Of a DNA stretch of 10,991 bases, positions 5,075 to 10,991 are shown piece by piece. Each line of letters begins with the position of its first letter. The first letter of the stretch is position 1. The notes beneath the pieces are model-generated. The model was given only the letters and a program-made list of their open reading frames with translations, did no database searches and was not told where the DNA came from. This stretch comes from JBIOHJ01 sp044448905 (GTDB lineage Bacteria > Bacteroidota > Bacteroidia > AKYH767-A > OLB10). The stretch spans positions 1 to 10,991 of the forward strand of contig JBIOHJ010000111.1 in NCBI GenBank assembly GCA_044448905.1, written 5' to 3'. A program made the position numbers and the translations under genes.

Positions 5075-7570
5075 TCACACTGGGTCCACATCAACCTGTA
5101 TCAGCAGCGACCTGTTTTCAGGATTTGCTTTAAAATGATCCATAGCATTGCCGAGCATTTTTTTAATTTTTGTTACCGAAAGGTCGCGTTCAATTTTCAG
5201 CATCATGGTGCGCAGGTAATAATTTTTCACTTTACTAACGGCAGGGGTAACGGGACCCAACAATCTTTTTCCAAAAACCTCTTTAAGCTCTTTTGCAAAT
5301 GCCAGTGAAGTTTTCTCCACTATTTTTTCATCGCGGTGCTTAACACGTATTTCCGTTAAGCGGTAAAAAGGAGGGTATTTAAATTTATTCCGTTCCGTTA
5401 ATTCATACTCATAAAATCCTTTGTAATTATTTTCAACCACCAATTGAAAAACAGGATTTTGCGGATGCCAGGTTTGAATAATTACTTTTCCCTGTTTTAA
5501 TTTTCTTCCGGCACGCCCGCTTACCTGCGCCATTAACTGGTAGCTGCGCTCGTGCGCACGGAAGTTGGGAAAGTTCATCAGGCTGTCGGCATTTAAAATT
5601 CCCACCAGGCTCACATTATCAAAATCGAGTCCCTTGGTAACCATTTGTGTTCCCACTAAAATATCAATGCTTCGGTTTTCAAAATCCGAAATCACCTGCT
5701 GGTATGCATGTTTTGAGCGCGTGCTGTCCAAATCGAGCCTTGCTATTTTCTCATCCGGAAAAAAAATGGCAATATCATCTTCAATGCGTTCGGTACCAAA
5801 ACCACGCATACGCAAATCATGATCGCCACAGGCGGAACACTTAGAAGGAGTAGTAATGGAATAACCGCAATAATGGCATCTCAGTTGGTTTCCTTTTTTA
5901 TGAAACGTAAGCGTTACATCGCAATTCACGCAATGCGGAATCCAGTGGCAGTTCTGGCATTCGATCATCGGTGCAAATCCTCTGCGGTTTTGAAATAAAA
6001 TAATTTGCTCGCGGTTTAATAACGCTTTTTGCATCTCAGTCAATAATGTTTCCGAGAAAAATGATTTCATTTGTTTTCGCTTTGCAGCTTCTTTTAAATT
6101 CACCAATTCAATTTGCGGCATCTGCATGTCCCCGAAACGTTTCAATAAAGTGACCAGAGCGAACTTTCCGGATTGTGTATTGTAAAAGCTTTCAACAGCC
6201 GGTGTAGCCGAACCCAAAATTATTTTTGCATTTTGAATTTTTGATAAGATGATTGAGGTATCGCGCGCATGATAACGCGGTGCGGGGTCAACCTGTTTGT
6301 AAGAACTGTCGTGCTCCTCATCCACAATTACCAAACCCAAATCAGAAAACGGAAGAAACACTGCGGAGCGCGCGCCAATAATAACCTGGTATTTTTTTTC
6401 ACCGGGATATTGCTCATATAAAATCATTTTATTCCATACTTCTGCCCGTTCACGTTCATTAAATCGTGAATGGTAAACCAGCAGATTACCGGCATAATGT
6501 TTTTTTAAGCGGTTTATTATTTGAGTTGTGAGTGCAATTTCAGGTAATAAGTACAATACCTGTTTTCCCTGCTTGATTTGCTCATCAATCAGGTGAATAT
6601 AAATTTCGGTTTTGCCAGATGAAGTTACACCATGAAGAAGAGCTACCTGCTCCTGTTTGAAATGTTCATTGATTTCATTTAAAGCCGAAAGTTGGTCAGC
6701 GTTTAATTCTGATTTATCTTCATGCAGCTCTTCAGCCTGCAGCTGAAAATATTTTTCTTCTTCATACAATTCAAAAATGTTTTTTTTCACCAGCTGATTC
6801 AGAACGGTGGATGAACTGTCGGCAACTTTCAGCAATTTTTCTTTTAATACTGCCTCTTCATTTTTGTCCGATTTAATTTTCATAAAGGTCATCAGCAGGT
6901 TAAGCTGCTTAGGCGCTTTTTTTTCTAATTTGTTAAAAATATTTTCAAGGAATTCCTCATCGGCTTTTGAATGGAGTTTTATAAAAACATTTTTTTTCGG
7001 AATAAATTTTTTCTCAATTTCCTCACGGATGATTAAAATATTTTTATCGAGCATCGTTTTTACCAGCGGAATAACATTTTTACGCCCGGTAATTTTTGAA
7101 ATTTCATGCAGGGTAAGCTCTTCATTCAATTCAAGCGCCTCGGCAATCAGGAATTCTTTTTCTTCGAGGTTCGAAAAATCTTTGTCGAATTGCGGATGAA
7201 ACAAAACCCTTGTTTCACTTTCCAATTTAAAAGCTGACGGCAAAGAGGCAGCCATAATTTCGCCCAATGAACACATGTAATAATCACTCATCCAATCCCA
7301 CAATTCAAATTGCTTCTGGTTTACAATCGGAAAATCATCAAGAACAGAGGCTATAGGTTTTGTTTCGTATGCTTCGGGCTTATTGTGATGCAGATTCCTG
7401 ATAAGCGCAGAATACATTTTCTGCTTTCCAAACTGAACAACCACTCTTTTACCCGGAGCTGCCGCAGCCGAGAGTTCAGACGGGATACTATATGTGTATA
7501 GCCGGGGCAATGCTAACGGAAGGACTACATCCGCAAATAAATTATCATTTCCCTCAAAGCTGTTCATCAT
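5075..7570 (-). CDS. priA: Primosomal protein N', replication restart helicase PriA
   Basis: PriA recognises stalled or collapsed replication forks, unwinds DNA 3' to 5' and reloads the replicative helicase. The product has 831 residues against 732 in E. coli, the extra length lying mainly between the N-terminal domain and the helicase core. The N-terminal DNA-binding domain starts at DVVLPLALPRLYTY (14-27). Helicase motifs follow: Walker A GVTSSGKT at 314-321, DEEH at 417-420, GSATP at 453-457, then TQMVTKGLDF near 641-650 and QVSGRAGR at 682-689. The zinc-binding insert has all eight cysteines as four CxxC pairs (538/541, 547/550, 565/568, 578/581). Two adjacent ATG codons, at 7570 and 7567, can serve as the start. 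The gene follows corA by 21 bases and probably shares its transcript. Confidence 0.97.
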   Translation of the reverse strand: MMNSFEGNDNLFADVVLPLALPRLYTYSIPSELSAAAAPGKRVVVQFGKQKMYSALIRNLHHNKPEAYETKPIASVLDDFPIVNQKQFELWDWMSDYYMCSLGEIMAASLPSAFKLESETRVLFHPQFDKDFSNLEEKEFLIAEALELNEELTLHEISKITGRKNVIPLVKTMLDKNILIIREEIEKKFIPKKNVFIKLHSKADEEFLENIFNKLEKKAPKQLNLLMTFMKIKSDKNEEAVLKEKLLKVADSSSTVLNQLVKKNIFELYEEEKYFQLQAEELHEDKSELNADQLSALNEINEHFKQEQVALLHGVTSSGKTEIYIHLIDEQIKQGKQVLYLLPEIALTTQIINRLKKHYAGNLLVYHSRFNERERAEVWNKMILYEQYPGEKKYQVIIGARSAVFLPFSDLGLVIVDEEHDSSYKQVDPAPRYHARDTSIILSKIQNAKIILGSATPAVESFYNTQSGKFALVTLLKRFGDMQMPQIELVNLKEAAKRKQMKSFFSETLLTEMQKALLNREQIILFQNRRGFAPMIECQNCHWIPHCVNCDVTLTFHKKGNQLRCHYCGYSITTPSKCSACGDHDLRMRGFGTERIEDDIAIFFPDEKIARLDLDSTRSKHAYQQVISDFENRSIDILVGTQMVTKGLDFDNVSLVGILNADSLMNFPNFRAHERSYQLMAQVSGRAGRKLKQGKVIIQTWHPQNPVFQLVVENNYKGFYEYELTERNKFKYPPFYRLTEIRVKHRDEKIVEKTSLAFAKELKEVFGKRLLGPVTPAVSKVKNYYLRTMMLKIERDLSVTKIKKMLGNAMDHFKANPENRSLLIQVDVDPV

Positions 7571-7591
7571 GTTTCCACTTCGGAAAAATCA

Positions 7592-8746
7592 TTAAAGATT
7601 GCGTGATTTAAAACTGATCCATCCTTTTTTATAGAAAAAAATAAGCTGAACCGCTACTATAAATAACATTGCAATCATCACACCGATATAGCCGAATGGA
7701 GAGTATAGTTCAGGCATGTTTAATGGCAGGATTCCTCCGGTTTTCGGATCGGTTCGCGAAAAATTCATTCCGTAAATTCCTACAATAAAAGTCAGCGGAA
7801 TAAAAATAGTGCTGATGATAGTGAGCACTTTCATAACCTGGTTTAACCGGTTGCTTACGCTCGATAAATAAACATCCATCAAGCTGGCGGTTACTTCCTT
7901 ATAGCTGTCAACAATATCGAGAATCTGGATGCAATGATCATACGAATCGCGAAAATAAACTTTGGTGTTAGCTGAAATCAAGGAAAAGTCTGAGCGGATG
8001 AGATCATTTATTTTATCGCGTTCAGGCCAGATGGTACGCCTGAAAACAATCAGCTCACGCTTTATTTGTAAAATTTTATTCATGGATTCGCGTGTAGGAG
8101 ACTTTATAAGTTCTTCCTCCAGTTCGTCAAGGCGGTCACCTATTTTTTCCAGCAATGGAAAGAATAAATCAATTGCGGAATCCACAAGTGCATAAGCAAG
8201 GTAATCGGCTTTCTGCAATCGCAGATATCCTTTCGATTTGCGAATACGGTCACGCACAATTTCAAATGGGTCGTTTATTTTTTCCTGGATGGTTATTACA
8301 AAGTTCTTTCCGAGGAATAAACTCAACTGGTCATTGCATAAACCGGTTGCATTTTCGGATAAAATCCTCGAAACAAAAAATAAATGACCGCTGTATTCAT
8401 CTATTTTAGGACGCTGGTAAATATTAAAAACGTCTTCCATTTCCAGCCGGTGAAATCCAAAATGATCAGCCAATTGCTCATAAAAAGGTTTATCTCCGAA
8501 ACCTTTTATATCAATCCAGTGAACATTGTCAGGAGTTTCTGTTAATTGTTTTTTAATTTCATCCAGCCCCGATAATGTTTTCTCTTCAAAAAAACCAGTA
8601 TTGTAATTAAATGAGTTAATAAGCGGTTTCGGTGCATCGGCAGGAATATTCAACGTGCCGGGTGAAACTCCGGGCTGAGCATGTTTTGCTCTGCGAATAC
8701 GGATGTTTATTTTTGGAAACCGTTTGCCGGTTGATTGAGTTTTCAC
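7592..8746 (-). CDS. corA: CorA-type magnesium/cobalt transporter
   Basis: CorA forms a pentameric inner-membrane channel for Mg2+ uptake and can also carry Co2+ or Ni2+. The 384-residue product has a long cytoplasmic N-terminal domain with extended helices (about 180-300). Two C-terminal membrane segments follow, at about 305-325 and 352-372. The defining GMN motif is present at 326-328 (IYGMNF), followed by a 20-residue loop containing NMPEL, and the protein ends in a basic tail (KKGWISFKSRNL). The start is a GTG (complement of 8744-8746). No ATG lies upstream in frame before the divergent gene, and the next internal Met is far inside the domain. It heads an apparent two-gene unit with priA, a pairing with no obvious functional link. 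Confidence 0.95.
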   Translation of the reverse strand: MKTQSTGKRFPKINIRIRRAKHAQPGVSPGTLNIPADAPKPLINSFNYNTGFFEEKTLSGLDEIKKQLTETPDNVHWIDIKGFGDKPFYEQLADHFGFHRLEMEDVFNIYQRPKIDEYSGHLFFVSRILSENATGLCNDQLSLFLGKNFVITIQEKINDPFEIVRDRIRKSKGYLRLQKADYLAYALVDSAIDLFFPLLEKIGDRLDELEEELIKSPTRESMNKILQIKRELIVFRRTIWPERDKINDLIRSDFSLISANTKVYFRDSYDHCIQILDIVDSYKEVTASLMDVYLSSVSNRLNQVMKVLTIISTIFIPLTFIVGIYGMNFSRTDPKTGGILPLNMPELYSPFGYIGVMIAMLFIVAVQLIFFYKKGWISFKSRNL

Positions 8747-8794
8747 TCTTAGTTTATTTTGTTGTAAAAATAGTTGTTTGGATGGAATAGAGAT

Positions 8795-8812
8795 AGTGAA
8801 AGTGAAAGTGAA
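8795..8812. repeat. Hexamer tandem repeat AGTGAA x3 in the corA/methyltransferase divergent gap
   Basis: Three perfect copies of AGTGAA on the + strand lie in the 136-base gap between the divergent corA and methyltransferase starts. The repeat is 49 bases upstream of the corA GTG and 70 bases upstream of the methyltransferase ATG. Its period is 6, unlike the 7-base arrays. It may be an operator-like site or a simple slippage tract. No clear TAnnTTTG promoter was found in this gap. Confidence 0.6.
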
Positions 8813-8882
8813 ATAAACAGTAATTATGGTAATCGGAAGAATTTATAACTTGCATTTTTTTCTACAAAAACTGTAAACTTAA

Positions 8883-9620
8883 ATGCAAGACTGGTTTCGT
8901 TCCTGGTTTGATTCGCCATATTATCATATTTTGTATAAGAACAGAAATGAGGCAGAGGCACAATTATTTCTTAACAACATTATTAATTATCTAAAACCAA
9001 AAGCATCAAGTAAAATGCTGGATCAGGCTTGTGGCAAAGGTCGTCATGCAAAATATTTAAGTTCGCTCGGATTTGATGTAACAGGGATTGATTTGTCGCG
9101 GCAAAGCATTGATTATTGCAGAAAATATGAGAACGATCGTTTACATTTTTATGTGCATGATATGCGGAGTATTTTCCGAACCGATTATTTTGATTTCGTA
9201 TTTAATATTTTTACGAGCATCGGTTACTTCAAGAATGACCTCCACCAGCAGATGACTGTTGACAGTGCAGCAACAGCATTAAAGAAAAATGGAAAATATA
9301 TTGTTGATTTTATGAATGCAGCGAAAGTAATAAGTGAACTGAAACCTGTAGAAAAAATAACCTCAGAAAAAATTAATTTCAATATTCAAAAAAGAGTTGA
9401 AAATAATTTCATCATGAAAAAAATTCAGTTTGAAGATGGAGGAAAGAATTATGAATTTGAAGAAACGGTTGAGGCGATTGAATTAAAAGATTTTGAAAGA
9501 TATTTTAGCCATGCGGGATTGATTATTAAAGATGTTTTTGGGAATTACCATCTCGAAAGCTTTAATGAAGAGAATTCGGAAAGACTGATTATTATTGCGG
9601 AGAAAATTAATAAGTTGTAG
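8883..9620 (+). CDS. Class I SAM-dependent methyltransferase of unknown substrate
   Basis: Predicted cytoplasmic enzyme that transfers a methyl group from S-adenosylmethionine. The 245-residue product has the Rossmann-type motif I MLDQACGKGRH at 45-55, the acidic end of strand beta-2 in TGIDLS (D70), and a further acidic position in VHDMRS (D93). The post-I/motif IV region reads FDFVFNIFTSIGYF at 103-116. There is no HemK-like NPPY motif and no recognisable RNA- or DNA-binding domain, so a small-molecule or other substrate remains open. The N-terminal WFDSPYYHILYKNR is a block I associate with a widespread unnamed Bacteroidota family. The ATG at 8883 is the first start and suits the N-terminus. 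The stop is followed after 6 bases by the ZIP transporter start, suggesting co-transcription and translational coupling. Confidence 0.9.
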   Translation: MQDWFRSWFDSPYYHILYKNRNEAEAQLFLNNIINYLKPKASSKMLDQACGKGRHAKYLSSLGFDVTGIDLSRQSIDYCRKYENDRLHFYVHDMRSIFRTDYFDFVFNIFTSIGYFKNDLHQQMTVDSAATALKKNGKYIVDFMNAAKVISELKPVEKITSEKINFNIQKRVENNFIMKKIQFEDGGKNYEFEETVEAIELKDFERYFSHAGLIIKDVFGNYHLESFNEENSERLIIIAEKINKL

Positions 9621-9626
9621 GCAACC

Positions 9627-10343
9627 TTGAACACTTTCCAATATTTTCTTTTGTTTTTCAGCATCCTGCTTAGCGGGATGAGTTTTTTTGTTTTCAGGAA
9701 AACCAACGATCTTGCGCTCAAGCTGTCGCTTTCATTTACCGGTGCTTTTCTTTTTGCAATTAGTGTGCTTCATTTAATTCCTTCCGTGTACCGGAGTGCC
9801 GATCCTCATATAGGAATGTATGTTCTGATCGGTTTTTTTATTCAAATACTGATTGAGTTTTTTTCGGAAGGAATAGAGCATGGGCATATTCACAAGCATG
9901 CAGCAAACGAAAAATCGTTTCCGTTTGCCATGATGATTGGGTTGAGCGTTCATTCATTTTTAGAAGGAATGCCTTTATCAGGAAGAATCAACGAGGATAA
10001 CAATCAATCTTTGCTTACAGGGATTATCCTGCATCATATGCCGGTGGCTTTTGCTTTAATGAGCATGTTGATGGCATCGGAAATTAAAAAACAACATGCT
10101 GTTTTTTATCTCATTTTGTTTGCTGCAATGGCTCCTTTTGGTTCATTAATAAGTCAGGGGATGAGTGTAAATGTTTTAGCAGATGCGACCATTTATTTTG
10201 ACCGCATGATGGCTATTGTGATTGGAATTTTCCTGCATATCAGCACTACCATTTTATTTGAATCGGATAGTTCGCACCGTTTTAATTTTTATAAATTGTT
10301 TGTTATTTTGTGCGGAGCGGGCATTGCACTACTGATGGAGTGA
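9627..10343 (+). CDS. ZIP-family divalent metal transporter
   Basis: Integral membrane transporter that brings zinc or related divalent metals (Fe, Mn) into the cytoplasm. The 238-residue product is hydrophobic throughout, with about 7-8 predicted membrane segments. ZIP hallmarks are visible: HLIP at 49-52 in an early helix, the metal-site helix with HSFLEG at 109-114, and HHMP at 136-139 in the next helix. A histidine-rich loop (EHGHIHKH, 84-91) precedes the HSFLEG helix and could bind incoming metal. The metal cannot be assigned from sequence. The start is a TTG at 9627. The preceding gene's TAG at 9618-9620 is in the same frame, so no longer version exists, and the next ATG (residue 18) would cut the first membrane helix. 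Confidence 0.92.
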   Translation: MNTFQYFLLFFSILLSGMSFFVFRKTNDLALKLSLSFTGAFLFAISVLHLIPSVYRSADPHIGMYVLIGFFIQILIEFFSEGIEHGHIHKHAANEKSFPFAMMIGLSVHSFLEGMPLSGRINEDNNQSLLTGIILHHMPVAFALMSMLMASEIKKQHAVFYLILFAAMAPFGSLISQGMSVNVLADATIYFDRMMAIVIGIFLHISTTILFESDSSHRFNFYKLFVILCGAGIALLME

Positions 10344-10381
10344 TTAAATCAAAAAAATATAACCAGGATTAACTAATAAAT

Positions 10382-10389
10382 TACATTTG
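10382..10389 (+). promoter_or_regulatory. Candidate Bacteroidota -7 box (TACATTTG) before the TonB-domain gene
   Basis: TACATTTG matches TAnnTTTG exactly and ends 4 bases before the ATG at 10394. No TTG is found at the usual -33 distance, so support is partial. If active, it would give a leaderless or nearly leaderless transcript and would separate this gene from the ZIP gene upstream. Confidence 0.4.
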
Positions 10390-10393
10390 AAGT

Positions 10394-10963
10394 ATGAAAA
10401 AAAATTCAGGATGGATTCTTTTTTTATTGGCATTACACAGCAGCGTTTTTGCCCAGGAAGAAACTTCGTGTTCCGAGATAGCAAATATAGCATGGGAAGG
10501 AGATACCAATGCTGTATTTAAATTTGTTTGCAATTGCGGAATTATTGATACCGTTAGCTATGATGAACACAATAAAGTAGTAAAAGAGAAACCGCAATAT
10601 CAAAAAATTTCAATGCGGCTCAAAAGCGGTAAAGTATTGCGAACTGATTCTGTTTATTTTGTCGCTCAGATTATGCCCCAGTTTCCCGGTGGGGATATGG
10701 GCTTAATTCAATATCTTAAAAATAATATCAAATATCCTAAAGCTGCTTTAGATAGTAGCATAACAGGAACCCTGTATGTGAAATTTATTATTGAAAGAGA
10801 CGGTTCAGTAAGCCAGGTAAAAGTTTTAAGGGGATTATGTAAAAGTTGTAATGAAGAAGCTATACGGGTTGTAAAACAAATGCCCAAATGGACTTCTGGA
10901 AAAATGCATGAGAAACCGGTAAGAGTTCAATACAACCTGCCGGTCAGGTTTGCAAGGAAATAG
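10394..10963 (+). CDS. Secreted protein with a TonB C-terminal domain
   Basis: The 189-residue product starts with a signal peptide (MKK, a hydrophobic stretch at 7-19, likely cleavage after VFA at residue 20) and ends with a TonB C-terminal domain at about 92-187. Domain features are MPQFPGGD at 94-101, the helix QYLKNNIKYP (106-115), GTLYVKFIIERDGSVSQVKV (125-144) and the final MPKWTSGK and YNLPVRF strands. Classical TonB links the inner-membrane ExbB/ExbD motor to outer-membrane receptors. This protein has no retained N-terminal anchor, no proline-rich spanner and no neighbouring exbB/exbD, so it may be a free periplasmic binding partner or an envelope protein reusing the fold. It has five mature cysteines: C26, C46-x-C48 and C149-xx-C152. 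The ATG at 10394 is well placed for the signal peptide. Confidence 0.88.
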   Translation: MKKNSGWILFLLALHSSVFAQEETSCSEIANIAWEGDTNAVFKFVCNCGIIDTVSYDEHNKVVKEKPQYQKISMRLKSGKVLRTDSVYFVAQIMPQFPGGDMGLIQYLKNNIKYPKAALDSSITGTLYVKFIIERDGSVSQVKVLRGLCKSCNEEAIRVVKQMPKWTSGKMHEKPVRVQYNLPVRFARK

Positions 10964-10991
10964 ATTCAATTTTATTTTTCGCAAATCCTGA

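Noticed and set aside
6807..7199. 130-codon open frame on the + strand inside priA
   Set aside because: It is antisense to priA, rich in Ser and Phe from complementing Lys/Glu codons, and has no recognisable domain.
8820..8882. Promoter for the methyltransferase gene (TATAACTTG region)
   Set aside because: It departs from TAnnTTTG at two or more positions and has no placed -33 element, so it is not strong enough to report.
10964..10991. Last 28 bases of the window
   Set aside because: Too short to show a gene or terminator; nothing recognisable.

Overview
The window looks like ordinary chromosome from a member of the Bacteroidota, probably an uncultured or environmental one. It is AT-rich and lacks Shine-Dalgarno-like leaders. 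Two genes have the Bacteroidota-type -7 box TAnnTTTG just before the start codon. The proteins (RprY-like response regulator, large PriA, TonB C-terminal-domain protein with a signal peptide) resemble Bacteroidota versions. No rRNA, tRNA, CRISPR array, transposase or phage gene is visible. No gap between genes exceeds about 136 bases.

Layout: (1) 2-292 is the 3' end of a charged, coiled-coil-like protein cut by the window edge. (2) 328-1975, + strand: panB (pantothenate synthesis), then an RluA-type pseudouridine synthase with a TTG start. (3) 2008-4563, - strand: a sensor histidine kinase followed by its OmpR-type response regulator, a RprX/RprY-like two-component pair. (4) 4678-5064, + strand: a Rid-family protein lacking the arginine that E. 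coli RidA uses for deamination. (5) 5075-8746, - strand: a CorA-type magnesium transporter followed by the primosomal helicase PriA, 21 bases apart. (6) 8883-10963, + strand: a class I methyltransferase, a ZIP-family metal transporter only 6 bases behind it, and a secreted protein with a TonB C-terminal domain.

The genes are mainly housekeeping functions: cofactor synthesis, RNA modification, envelope sensing, metal transport and replication restart. I see no defence system, biosynthetic cluster or mobile island, and no convincing new multi-gene system.

The most notable structure lies between the genes. Four short degenerate tandem arrays with a strict 7-base period occur in two gaps: after panB, before rluA (running into its start codon), and two between the kinase and regulator genes. 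They share a GA-rich heptamer of the form GAnnnnT. In each gap the two arrays face opposite ways. Two further arrays have a period of about 6. Their positions directly beside stop and start codons suggest a dispersed intergenic repeat family, possibly acting in the RNA.
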